DNA of 64,000 nucleotides from positions 73,549,022-73,613,021 of the forward strand of contig OV121081.1 of the NCBI GenBank assembly GCA_921293015.1. The letters are read 5' to 3'. Within the stretch, counting starts at the first letter, position 1; every line of letters begins with the position of its first letter. The translations under genes were made by a program, and so were the position numbers. The notes beneath the pieces were generated by a model, which was not told the DNA's origin, searched no databases, and was given only the letters and a program-made list of their open reading frames with translations. This stretch comes from Phorcus lineatus (Eukaryota; Mollusca; Gastropoda; Trochida; Trochidae). Shown here in pieces: positions 51,409-64,000 of the stretch.

Positions 51409-51412
51409 TTAA
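51409..51412. other. Empty TTAA target site matching the block A MITE
   Basis: The context TTGTATTTAAGTTTTATTG is continuous here, whereas block A has 620 bp plus an extra TTAA at the same point. This shows the insertion post-dates the duplication, or that this copy was never occupied. Confidence 0.9.
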
Positions 51413-54400
51413 GTTTTATTGATGCATTTTGCAGTGTGGTGGCAATGCAGCCAGGGTTCACTAAAGTTTGTTTGCTGACTTACGACTTGACGAATGCCAA
51501 GACAATACGATTAACGTTTGCCTTTATACCCCATTAAGAATAAAACCAATAATGACTTTGTCAAAGTGAAAAGAGAAACCTTCATATTTTAAGTAATAGT
51601 ATTTCCAGAACAGTTGGCTAATAACATAAAAAATTGCATCATTACATAGATAGTTTTTTTTGCGACAACGATTTACAAAACAGGTGTTCTTGATCCATTA
51701 GTCACCTTTACGAAGTACTTTTTCGCGTAAATCATGTGTAATTTACCGTGATTTATTAGTCTGACATAAAAGACTTACGGACTGACCTGTAGGAATTGCT
51801 TACGGTTTTCATTTCATGTATACAGCTGTATAAGAGACTTCATCGTGTTGACTACACTTTGAAACTATTGTATCTACGCTGGGTTAGCGAAATCGAAATT
51901 ACAGTTGCTTATTCAGATTGTTATATAAGCCGATGTTGGAAACATGTTGAATACAATTTGGAAAATAAAATAACAGGCGATTCTACACTATCAACTTCCT
52001 TAAGTGAGTGTAAAAATAAATAAAGGAATAGATAATTGCTTAGTATGCTTTGCACTAATGCGTACCCATGGAACATCAAGAAAATGTTGTTTCTTTTTTA
52101 TAATCTACCATCAGATACTGTTTATTGCCTGAAGAAGAAGTGATCTGCATTTATATTTATCAGATACATTTATATTTAGCATATACAATAATATAAGCCC
52201 TTTATCCCTTCGTCTACTGTTTCTGTAGTTTGTTACTACCTTTCAAGAGGTAATCTCAACTTATATCTATTTAATCAATAAAAATATTCTTAAAGCTTGT
52301 TATTTGCTGATGTTTCCTGATAAGCTTCTAATATTTTAAGCATCGACATGAAACGCTTTCGGCTGTTTACATGAGGTTTGAAATAAATTAAATGCATAAA
52401 CTGTAATCTAAGTGGTTTGGAATAAAAAAACTGTAAAAAATGGTTGTATATATTTTCTTATCAAGATGGAATTTAAAAGTGCTCAATTGCAAAAAAAGGA
52501 AATAATGCTTACTTAGAAGGACAATATGCAACACTATGAAAAGGAAACCTCAACAAGAAAATAAGGAAGACTCTAAGGATCTTATACAGCAACGAAGCAG
52601 AACTTTTTTTTATAACATAAGACATTTTTAAAGTTGCTTGACATACGCCTTGTTATTTTTATACCACTGATAACATATTTTTTTCCCGTACTATCCCTCA
52701 AGTACTTTGAATAGATCAGAAGTTGGTAATAACTGTACTTGATTAACAAGGATAGCTATCTTATCTTCCACAATTAGGCATATCTTATCAGTCAAATAAT
52801 GTAATTCCACTTTAACGATTATTTTTTACTGCCGTAGATGCTTATTAGTTTCAGATGTGATAGAAGAATTTTTTTACTGTGAATGTAGTAGTTTAACTTT
52901 CTCGGATAGTCCGAGGTCTAATCTCTTAAGTTGAAAGGATATGTATAGTCTGTCACAGCTGGAACAATACATATGGTTTCTTGATATATATGGTTATCAG
53001 TATAAGTACTGTTTCATTTCGTGAATACCATATGTTTTTAAATTTCTAGGAAATACATATGGTAAATTCTGTGGGAAGCTCATAAGGTGATGGTTACCAT
53101 TGAAGATTTAGTGTGTTAACAACAACATACGAAGTAAAAATTGAAGTATGTACTTGTATGTAAACGTTATATCCCATTAAAACATAACGCGATTGAATGT
53201 AGAAAATTTGGTATTATCATTTAGCCTGTCCGCCTGTGTATGTTAAATTCAGAATCCATCTTATTTTATTAGTAACATATCTTGCCTTATAATTTAAGCC
53301 TTTTTCTACTTTTGAAATAGTTGCCTATCTAGCATTTATTATAATTTTTAAATAATATATTTTCGTAGAATATATATAATTTATTGGCTGTTACAACTTC
53401 CTTGTGTATCAAACTTGTAATATTGACCACAAAAAAATAGATTGCACATTAATAAACTTTAGATTATGTGACTTGAGGAACGTGACACCAACATAGCAGC
53501 CAGGCCCTTCGAAACCAGCAAGATAATCAAAAATGTAATCATTGTTCATATAGGTTGATCCTATCGTCACATTACTTATCTAGTTTATATATTTTCAATG
53601 TTATTATCTAGAAAGCTACAAATTTGAAAATATGAAGATTGTTAACACAGAACAAATTAAAAGAAACATAGAAAATATGATAACGAATTTTAGAAATGAA
53701 GTTTCCTAATCGTGAAATAATCAATACACAAGTTGCATCTGAGCCTCTACAGAAAGATAAATCAGGTACTATTTAAGGTAAATATGCATAGCTAAAGATG
53801 TGGCTCGAGTCTGCAGAAGAATCCTTGCAATGTTATTTAGTATGAAGTAAACTCTTAAATAGTCTTTTCTGTATAACGTTATCGATATTGTATTTTCAAG
53901 AGTATCCCAACTTGAATATGAGAATGGTGAATATAGGTATTGTCTAGTCTGTCATAAAAGATGAATGTCCTTTATCATCAGCTTTGACATTTCTTCTCCA
54001 CTTGTAGCTGCAAAGACAAGTCTTCTTGACAGAACATAATCACAACTGAGTCATAGTATATGCCTTGGTGAAATCAAATGGTTGAAATTCAGTAGCTACT
54101 TTCTGGGAGAAGTCCGAGAAGGACTCGAACATGTAGAGGTCAGCGTTAGGAATTATGAATTGAGCTCCTTAAATTGGTAGATAATACACGAGCTACGATG
54201 TTTGTATTTACTGTTATTTCAGTTCCTCTCAGATATGTTTATAACATTTTCATTCAATGATTGGCGTATGTTATTATAGTAAATAAGAAACAAACACCGA
54301 TAAAACCCTGTAAGAAGTAAGAAAATGCCCTACCACATCGGCTTCTTTCCAACAAATATTAGTATAACATATTAACACTAAACATTAGTTTTAATACGTT

Positions 54401-55369
54401 ATGCTGGTGCATATTGACAACAGAATGACTAATCTCAGAAATACACGGATTGGTTTAACAAAGGGGGTAAACAAATGAAGATACACAGAGGTTTAATCAA
54501 GTTTTCTTTATCATGTATTTTCTTTTAGATCTGTCATTGCAAATATCCCTTAGTGAAATGAATAATTTTCAAAATCCAAACTCGGACATATTCATCTTCC
54601 TACGTGATATAAATGCTGCTGTTATCGTCAAACGTCCTTGCAGTTATCTAATCCATTTTTATTATTTCATTGTATTACCAATTGAAGGAGATCATAACCA
54701 TTTCTCACTTATTTTCATGAATCAGATTTAAACACTTGCAAACCTTTTTTATATATGCGATGCTACTCGTGACTTAATAAATAGGTATGTAACGAAATAT
54801 TAATTCGATCACTACCTTACAAATAACCGTTACGAGAGTTGATACTTTAACACCAAGTTATGTTAGACTTTCAGTGCCTGTATTATTGTCTATTGGGCCA
54901 GAAATCGTACAAGAAGAGGGGGAATCGCAGCTTTACAACCAACAAGAGCTGATTTTGTGAGGAAGCCTTGAATATCATGTAGTGTACTTCTTACTACAAT
55001 CATAGCTGATGTCGCTAATCAAATGAAATACAAATTGTATTATTCATTTACTATTTTTTGTCGTCTGTCTTATGATATGAGATAAATGACTGATTATAAG
55101 GCATCTAGCTGTTGTTTCACAAACTTAAACTGTTCACTGAGGAATAGACAATTCTTTTGATTCACATTTGATTAACCTCTGAGGCCGCACCATGTCTGAA
55201 ATTTTATGTGAGGTGAATGCCACGTACAATGAGAAAATCGTTGAATAAGTTTTGATAACATGGTGGCCTGTTTAGTGTTCTTAGTGGTCAATTTAATCAG
55301 GTTTTGGCGTTATAGTCTTAATCTATACACATTCAAATATTGTTAACTAGTTTGTGGTGAAAGCGCCAA

Positions 55370-57050
55370 TTCATGTAATCGTAATAAAAAAAAATTATGA
55401 ACGGTAAACATTGTGAAGGCATCATCATTATTTGTCCTGTGGTTTTAAATGCGGTCAAATCATCTACTTTTATGTCAATTTAGAAGCAAGATGGACCAGG
55501 CGAATTTGTCGTTACAAACTCTTAGGTAAAACTTATTAATTTTAATTTTGGCGGGATTACTTCTTGCCCTTTTTCATGTAGAAAATATATTTTCTTAATG
55601 AAAATATGATATGCGTTGTATACATTTAACCGTAGAATGGGAAAAATACCCCAGCAACTTTGTTATATGTCGAAGCTTAAAGTTGTTAACAATGATAAAT
55701 GTCTTGTATTATCAATTTCGTTTAAAGCCCTTACCTTTAGGACTAATATTGTCGATGAAATAAGGCTTCCGGCAATTGACATGTTTATGTAGCCACAAGA
55801 GAAAAAAACAACCTTTTAAGCGTTGATTAAACAGAAAAAATAAGGAACGTTATAATTATATGCAGCAATGTATATATATGTATCCTCCGACACCTGGAAA
55901 GATTAATCAATTGTTAACAATTTAGTCCTTATGTTTCAGTAAAGGCATTGACGAGAAATTATACGCACAGGACATTTAAGACCAACTTGACGCCATTACA
56001 ATTATTTGATTTATATTCCTCGGAGAAAGCTTGAAATAGCATCCAGTTGAGTAAATAGTATTAATGTGCAAAAGTTGTATTAGAAGGAGAGTGACAATAT
56101 CGCATAGTTATCTGTCTCTGTGTTATAGGCTGCCTTTTGTTTGCGTGTTTTACTTATTTTAACATATATCCACTATATTTATGAAACAATGAACAAACCC
56201 TTTTAACTTTAAGCGTGCTGAATTGTTTTCCGTTTTTAGTTAGAGCATAAACGTGTATAACATTTTAACAATAAACTAGTATTCAATGCTTATTCGTCTT
56301 ACTAAATATTTATTTGTTAAGATTTTTTCAAGTATTGGTATATTTCCACTTGTTGATTAATAAAATGAAAATGCATACAGGAGGTATACTAAACGTTTAA
56401 AATCGGATTATTTTGTAACCAATAATTGTTTTGAGAGTACAATTTTGTACCAGAAAAAAATTAGGGACGGGATAACATTCCTTAAAAACATTTTCCTTTA
56501 AAAGATAAAAATTAAACGTAACCTGCATTAAACAATATATTTCATTGAACGATAACATTTGTTCCTTGCTGATATCATCTAAATAATGCCTCAATCGTTT
56601 AAAACAATCAACATCAAAGTTGTTTTTTTCAAATGAATTCATAACATCACTGTTATCATAAATGTAAGTGCTAATCTTTCAGTGACGTCGCCTTAAATGG
56701 CAGATCAAAAACACACAATGACCTCACCATTGGGTGCAGTTGGTTTGCCATTGCAAAGGAGTTTCAAATCGAGATGATTTAATTATTATCTTGTCAACAT
56801 TCCATTTGAAATTATAGAAAGAACGCATTTATGGGATTGAGTGTTGATTTTTAACATACGTTATAAATATAAGTGAAAATTTACTTTGGAATGTTTAATA
56901 AAACATTCTGCAAAGTCAAGTTACAGTAAATCTGTATAATTGAACAACAACAAATCCTTGGAAGGGAAACATGATTTGCGGCGCTCATATTATAAAATGT
57001 CACTACGTTTGGTTATATAACTGAAATGAACCTCTTAAATTGTAATTTTC
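55370..57050. other. Unassigned part of block B
   Basis: Alignment with A is not traceable by eye. No gene recognised. Confidence 0.4.
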
Positions 57051-57062
57051 AATTTTAATGAA

Positions 57063-57182
57063 TGAGTTTTAGGTCGTTTCTGCCCACTGCCCTAGCACAT
57101 GATAATATCGATCGAGAAGATTTGCAAATGTTAGAAAATTGGCAGAAGACGATGGGAGTGATACTGAGTCAGTACACATAAT
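57063..57182 (+). pseudogene. Short protein-like frame, unrecognised
   Basis: An ATG-initiated frame of 39 codons reads MSFRSFLPTALAHDNIDRED, then LQMLENWQKTMGVILSQYT, ending in two stops. The helix-like charged pattern looks more protein-like than neighbouring frames. Downstream to about 57.56 kb, pieces such as CPDDEPIEIQKKRGK and KMPRMSSPEAEELILDLKC appear in other frames. The region may be a decayed gene or transposon fragment. No family is recognised. Confidence 0.25.
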
Positions 57183-58599
57183 AATGACATTTGTTTTAAA
57201 TATGAGCAATGTGAACAGACGTTAATGGATCGTGAAACATACTTAAGTCTCTCGTCAAGACCAATCAGGATGACTTATTGAAAGAGACTGTTTACCAAGG
57301 GATGAAACATTGGTCCTAACATTCAGATTCTGAGCAGTCGATGTAGATGGGAGGATGTGATTCATATTAGCCTGTCCAGATGATGAGCCCATAGAAATAC
57401 AGAAGAAAAGGGGCAAATAATAATTGCAGAGGATTTTTTTATCTAGATTCTAGTCTAACGAAAATGCCTCGAATGTCGTCTCCAGAAGCTGAGGAACTCA
57501 TTTTGGATTTGAAATGTTACCTCAACTCCGTTTTACCCTAATCTAGACTTTCCTTAGGCTAATATAAGAACACCACTGAAAGAATGTTTCGGTTAAGGGA
57601 ATGGTTTCCTTTGCAGCAATTCAACATTTGAGAGGTGATTTGTAAAACATGTGAGAGAGGAGCATTGTTCATGTAAATATTGTTTTATCTTGGCAGAGAA
57701 TTATTTGAATTTCCCCTATTAATATTTGGGATAATAAAGTAGCATTGTGCATACATAAGAGCTATCATTTTAGTTATATCTTAATAAGTTGAATCGCTAC
57801 GTAATTAAGAAATGCGAAATTAATCTTATTCTTCAACGTTATAAGTTAATGTTTTTAGCATTAACGATGCTTGATGCTGTTATGTTTCGGAAATAGAAAA
57901 TGTGACTATTGATTATTTGAAATTGTATTGTATTGTTTAAGCATTTTTCTACTTGTGTCTTGTTCGAGTGCAAAGATACTTTTATAATACGATTTTGAAA
58001 TGAAAATTTGATATGTGCCTTTCAGTGCTCCCTTCAAGATAAAATCAGCAATGGCCAAAGCATAACATCCAAGTAAGATATCAAAAGGATAAGAATGCAA
58101 CATATCAAAAAGTGATGTTCCAATTGTTAAACGCCTTTTCAAGTAACTTGCAATACAGATTTCCTTCAGATTAACATATTTATCGTGCCAATTAGCATGA
58201 TGTAAGTATTATCTTTCTCTTTCATTAAGGTGTGTTAATTCATTGAACCTGTTTATTGTCACAGGAATATCATATTTCGAAGCTTTTTTCTGCATTACAA
58301 GTATACTTATCTTAACTTGTTTCATTGATTCGAATTTCAGTAACGAAACCTTTTCATTTTGTTCAGCTTATTTATTAAATGGACGTGTCTTTCAACATTT
58401 CTTTACGAGATTAAAAGTTAAGTTCTTTTAGATATATCAACAGTACTTATCTGCGCTGCTCCCGTGTCACACTTTTAAAAGTAAGGATTCAAATAAATAG
58501 CTTTTGTTTTTGAATCTAGTGAACTCTTCTGTACAACTTCAATGTATTTTCTTCGATTAAATTTTAGACTATTTATCTGTGTATGCATTCCATTTCTCA

Positions 58600-61500
58600 T
58601 TCGTCTCTTTCTTTCCACTTATGCATATGTGGTCAAGCTGTCTCTTAGAAGAAAATAAAATCTATCTTACAACCAAGCACATCAAAAAACGTTTTACCAA
58701 GTTTTATGAAATAACGAATAAAATCATTTTTAACATAGTTCACGATGTATATAAGAGGCCATAACGTCTCTGTTAAATCTGGACAGAAATGTACCAGTTT
58801 GAACTAAGACACGGTGTTGTCAGTAATTTGTATAATTTTCAAAGTATTGAATACGCGAGGAGATTGTTTCGAAAGACCGTGTAGTGTTGCAAAAGTAAAC
58901 GATGGTAACAAATCTATCTCAAAGGCATTTGTCACAATTTCCGTCGCAGTAGCACAATACTTTCTCTGTCTAAAAAACTCTCAAAAGAAAGAACATAATT
59001 TGTTTTGTCAGTTGTTGTCACACATGTCTGTTATTGGTAGATTGTTTTTTAAGCTATCACTCTCTGACAGGTTCATCTTATTTTCATCTACTCCTATCAT
59101 GTTTAGGTGCGCATTCCTTGTCATATTTGCCGTCATTAGTTCTGAGATCGCAATATAAGTATCATTTCTTTTGGGCAGTTAAACACTATATAGAAATGCC
59201 TAGATCATCGTTATTTGTGTATTTATTCATTTTGGCTACCTTTTCAGTTTTTTGTCTGACTGAAATAATGATATCCTGCACTTATTAATATTGTTAATTT
59301 CCAGAAAGATAATCAATTTATCTCTTTGCGGAGTGCCTGAACCACTTAACTTTGTACTTTATAGTGCATTGAAAGTATCTTAAACAACTGCACTAAAAGC
59401 CACGTCATTAAATGTGAATTTACACATAAGCACAATTTCTATGTTAAAAAACTAGTAACATATTTAAGTTACATAACTGCTATTATTCCAATGCAGTATT
59501 ATAAAGGAATAGTTTGATAGAAGTCTTTTTCTTTACTTTTGAGACAATATATGAGCGCAATATTTCTAATGAAAGATGCGGCATATTTTCTTTGCAAAGG
59601 GCTTTAAGTCTGTTATGGAAAGTTAACAATCAATCATGGTAGAACAGATACTTAGTAAGAATGCTTACTCTATCTTAAATTATTAACATCACGATCTGTG
59701 AACACGTTCAGCAGGAGCATCACACATACACTTATACTTGAGATTTGTTTACTTCTTCAACCTACATTGATATATCAAGTAAATGATACGAAGATGTTGG
59801 TTTACGCTTGGGCATGAATGTACTGCTGTAAACAGTTGCCCGAGAAACACGTGTAAGTGTCTAGATAAATGGATAAATGAGAAACAATAACTAAGTTAAC
59901 AAAACAGTGAACGGTCAGAGGCATGCAATTTCCTTACGTGGTAAAACTAAAATATGTCCATCATTTCCCTACTTTATCTGTCCTGAATATTGACCAATCG
60001 ATTAAATGCACTGTTTTGAGATAAGGTGCATAGAAAGGACAAGGCTTCTCCGATGTCTTGAATTATTGATTCATTGACCTTGAACCGTTCGTCCGTTTCA
60101 ACTTTTATGTTTCTTCCTATATCTACTCTAATCTTTTAACACTTGAAGAAGTACATATTATTAAAACTATAATACACAATTGAAATGATAAACTACTGGC
60201 ATGATTTGCTATGCATTTGAAAAATTAAATAAGTAAATGTTTTCTGTCTGCAGTGTAGGATATTCAAGTGTAGTGTACTTTTCCAGAGAAATATTTTTCG
60301 GAGGTGTGAGTACTTTACATCCATGAGCTTACCTTTAGTAAGTTTGTTTTATTTCCATTTTATCATTGCGAGTAAATTGGAAACAATCTATTGAATGACT
60401 TCTAAACACACACTGAAAAATCAAGTCATATTTACAAATATATAAAAAATATGTTCCAATATTCGTCGTACACTTTTAAAACATTTTACAACCAGGCAAT
60501 TTAGCTTTGAGGAACTAAGATTAAGCTATAGATTGTATGCTGTACACTTTTCGTTGGTGATTTCCTTAGCACATCTGACATCTGCGTCTTTTAGAGTCAG
60601 TTTAGCGAAATATATATTGTTCACTCAAAACCATTTAATAAATCTACATACCCTTCTCAATTTGAACCAACATGTTTCTTGAGGGACATCAGTGAAATTA
60701 GTTCTAATTTAGCTTATTGAAACATCAAAGATAAGCAATAGTAGTAATGGTTTCTCAGAGGCTATGAAATTAGTATAATTAAGTAATTAAGTACAAATTA
60801 AGTATAGAATGTATGTTAAACCACGTATTATATATGCCTGGCTTCATTAGTACGTTTTAAGGTTAAAAGTGATCGATGGAGAATAGCAGATTGAAAAAGG
60901 TCCTAAATAAAAATACATCCTAAAGCCCATATGAAGAAAGAGTAATAAACAAACATAATTAGTATTGTTAACTGTTGTTAGAACAATGTACATACGTTTT
61001 GCAGTACTCTACGTAGCTTCAAGTTATTTAGAGAAGATATGACGTGTTGTCTAAAGATATGCATTAACAATGTGACAGATATGATAAAGGGACAGTTGCA
61101 AGATGATTTTAGATAAACAAAAGGATCTCAAAAATGGAAATTGAATGTTGCAAATTGACAGGCTATCCGTTTTTAATCAACAGTAGCAGTCTTCAAACGA
61201 ACTTAGCATATTTTGTTAAGCTACGCTAATCCAATTCCCTATATTCAATATGAATAGGGCGTTTTCACTAAAATGGCCACCATGATTTTTTTGCAGAATA
61301 TTGGATACTTTTTTTCTACTAAAACGGCTAGTTTGTTTGGGTTATGAAGTGTTTGACCCTCTGAAGATAATGCTTTTGGTATATTCATATACTCAGATAT
61401 ATATGGGATCATAGACACAATACCGGGTAGTATTATTCCTGTAAGTCACAAGGGAGTTTTACATTTTTTGGCATTTGATTTGTTGTTGTTAATCAATGAA

Positions 61501-61720
61501 AATGAACGTTGTGCCACAACTATTTCGCTCATTTTTCATGCTTTTCCCGACTGGTAATGTGTACACTCGTATTCTTCATTTTGATAATATATATATGTAT
61601 TTATTTATTTCACGTAGTTGCGAAAGTCATGTCTCAGATTTGCCTCCGCAAAAAACGTGAAATAAGTCTTCCACTTTGCACAAAGTATATAATTAATATG
61701 TCACAACGTTAAGGTTTCAG
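58600..61720. other. Unassigned sequence
   Basis: No gene or element recognised. The 114-codon frame at 58814 begins at a TTG and has a length compatible with chance. Confidence 0.4.
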
Positions 61721-62060
61721 TCGCGAAGGGGTTTTCGTTCTATCAAGATGACGTCATAGGAGCGGCTGTGAAGTCACATTGCCATCAGTTTCGTCACATA
61801 AATTTCAGTTTGAGCCGTCTTGTAGTATTTATGTAGGGCGTCGCTGAAATTTTCAAATTCGAAAAATAAAACAACTTTCAACAACAAGTAAATTTAGCTT
61901 TTATTTTGAAACTTTTTAACAAATGACAATTTATCCGTGCCTGTGTAATTGTCAATTAGAGCAACAGCACTCGCGTATGAATATGAAGATTCGCCACCCT
62001 AATCCTTTATAGAGAAACGCTCGAGAGGCTCGAGAACTACGAAATTTACATAACTCGGAA
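61721..62060. promoter_or_regulatory. CpG-rich stretch with CRE and direct CTCGAG repeats
   Basis: CpGs are concentrated here. A perfect TGACGTCA lies at 61749-61756, a further GAAGTCACATTG follows, and GCTCGAGAGGCTCGAGAAC occurs near 62021-62039. This resembles an invertebrate promoter or enhancer. No adjoining gene can be read in the window, so the target, if any, is unknown. Confidence 0.25.
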
Positions 62061-62099
62061 AAAGTCAATCTGTCATTCCCCGTCACTCGTTAGTTAAAG

Positions 62100-64000
62100 T
62101 CTCAAATGGAATTAAACTGTTGATTAGTTATTCAAGTATTCAAAGAGTTTCGAGATTTCAATTATTTATTTCGTGATTTGATAATATTGATAAATGATTT
62201 GTCATTAAAACAAACTTATATGTTGAGACTTAACACTCATAACATCATTGGGATAATAACACCTATGTCAAATATATACAGGTAAGTTTTTCATTTTCCC
62301 GACCAACACGTATAATTGATTTTGATGTGTTATAAGACTGTAGTTACAGTCGCAATAGAATGGTATTCTAATCTACCAATATATCGGCGCATAATTGACA
62401 GGGTTGGTTAAGATTGATACAATTCAAGTTTACAAAAAAGAAATATTATGAAAAAGAAGTCGAATCGTAACATTATTTTCTCATTCATTTTGTTTTGATT
62501 GTAAGCCGGTTTATATGTACATACTTGCTTTCTTCAAAGGCAATTGTTTCCTCACTTGAACATGACATCAGTTATTCGTCAAACACGGTTGGTTGTTACA
62601 AACAAGTATTTGTGATTGACTTGATACAGCATTGCACTGACATGAAGCTAAATGAGCCATTCTTATCATCTCTAGTCTTATATTGTAAAAGTCAGTGAGA
62701 ATATTCATGACGTTTTTCTTATATTATCAGTTTGCTTATTTTGATGGCTTCATTATCTTTCATAAACGGTTTGACTATCAAGCATGGTTAGAAAGGTTGA
62801 TTCCATTGTTACTCTAGGTATCTTTCAGGTATTGATTTATGCTTACAACTCAATGTACGTTGACATGATGTAATCAACGTTAGCTAATAAGTTAATGTAC
62901 CTTTGTTGGCCATGATCACCCATCAGAGGGATTCAAAACACGGCAAGTAGCGATGATAAACTACTTTATTTGTGTGATTTTTTACCATATTCTACAATAT
63001 AGTCAGGCAAGATTTTAGATATATGTTTTGATAAGATATTATTTCTCTGACACTAAAAGTAAACGTCAGTGAGAATATTTAAAAGTCGGTTTCTTGAATG
63101 AAAAACACCATGGCAATAAAACAAGTATAAATTTGTATCAAAAAGTCAGAATTCCGTTCCTAAGTAATAATATGCCATGCCATATATATATTGCTGTGTT
63201 TTGCGTAGAAAATTCATGGACGATTTGTCAGTTTCATAGATTTACACGTCGGACTCTTACAAAAAACAAGTTAATTGCATCTTGTTTGTTACAAGTTCAT
63301 TTCTCATTTGTCTTACCATCTTGAAACTGTTCTATAATTTTACCGCTCGACCAAATTACATCATTTTTCTAACACATACTTCTTTTGAAGCTGACAGGTA
63401 TCATTCATCATGTCTTTTGATGGAGATGTTTCCATATTGAACCGCCAATTAATCAATTGTTTTACATTTGAAGATGCAAGGTTGAATGGACTTCACAAAA
63501 GAGTGTTGACATGAAAATGTTTCAATATAATTCAATACTCTTCAAAGGTTGTTACAAAAGCCATTGGATAGATAGTAACTTGTGATGTAATTATCTTTCA
63601 AAGAAGAGTTGTATAATATGATTTAACTCTTCATATATTGGTTTACTAAATAATTTTGGCGAGCTCAATGAATAAAAAGATATATCATATCATTCTAAAT
63701 CCACGTTTTTAATCAACGTTTTCTATTCGAAATTTGACCATCCATTATTCACTGCTAATTGTTTCATGCACCGAATGATTAGGAACTTGTGTCTGTTAGA
63801 TATAAATGGTAGTAGTTGAAAACTCGTTAAATACAAGAGAAGATTACGGAATACGATTTCCAACTCAAGCATTTGAATAATTGCTCAATGCACGAGTTCT
63901 AAAGTTTGTAGAATATGTGGGTATTCTTTGCTCAGAAATAAATCATGCAATAACATCATCTGATTTTAAAAGCTAAAAAATACAATACATTTTTCTTACT
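62100..64000. other. Unassigned AT-rich sequence
   Basis: Nothing recognisable; short frames only. Confidence 0.4.

Larger units (their letters stand above)
49130..58590 (+). repeat. Block B of a large direct duplication
   Basis: Counterpart of 33850-47190 (anchor pairs listed there). It lacks the three insertions seen in A: the MITE, the CRE/hairpin segment and the LINE. It is therefore the better guide to the ancestral layout. No gene is recognised. The 60-codon frame at 49127 aligns with the 77-codon frame at 33850 in A, but changes fall evenly on the three codon positions, so it is not counted as coding. Confidence 0.85.

Noticed and set aside
58814-59158. 114-codon plus-strand frame
   Set aside because: Starts at TTG, has no recognisable domain, and a few frames of this size are expected by chance in 64 kb on six frames.
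1-64000. CRISPR arrays, rRNA, tRNA, LTR retroelements and capsid-bearing elements
   Set aside because: Looked for and not found. The sequence is eukaryotic and the mobile sequences recognised are DNA transposons and LINEs.

Overview
The window looks like a gene-poor, AT-rich stretch of a metazoan nuclear genome, most likely from a mollusc. That assignment is an inference. It rests on lophotrochozoan-style LINE proteins (an APE endonuclease with DFNARVG and SDH blocks, and a reverse transcriptase with NNYRGISLL, QGC and FADD), on a dispersed sequence near 4.5 kb carrying the GGGCAGATAACTC / CAAAGTCAAAG type of motif common in mollusc repeats, and on abundant simple repeats. I recognise no complete host protein-coding gene, rRNA, tRNA or CRISPR array. 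I also see no LTR retroelement, Polinton or other capsid-bearing element.

Layout. 0-9 kb: mostly unassigned, with a mollusc-type repeat (about 4.1-4.7 kb) and a truncated Tc1/mariner transposase on the minus strand (5.6-6.0 kb). 9.25-10.48 kb: a non-autonomous DNA element with long inverted ends and many mirrored copies of an 11-bp motif. It is followed by a 1.6 kb segment bounded by 23-bp direct repeats. 11-27 kb: diverged copies of three short blocks (called X, Y and Z here), suggesting an old tandem array. Among them lie a LINE 3' fragment (16.6-17.3 kb), a CpG-rich hairpin region next to a possible 50-residue membrane microprotein (20.3-21.0 kb), and an unrecognised Ser/Glu/Gln-rich reading frame (25.9-26.4 kb). 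29.5-30.7 kb: the remnant of a piggyBac transposon.

The right half is dominated by a direct duplication. Block A (about 33.85-47.2 kb) and block B (about 49.1-58.6 kb) can be aligned through many anchor points. Each copy serves as the other's outgroup for reading insertions. Block A alone carries a 620-bp piggyBac-like MITE whose empty site is preserved in B, an extra segment of about 350 bp with three phased TGACGTCA sites and a 74-nt hairpin, and a 3.1 kb degenerate LINE.

The most striking observation is a 213-bp non-coding segment (35886-36098 and 51018-51230). It differs at one base between A and B, while its direct flank is only about 88% identical by eye and most of the rest is clearly lower. 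This suggests either purifying selection on an undescribed RNA or regulatory element, or local gene conversion. All alignments were made by eye; identities are approximate unless the count is stated.
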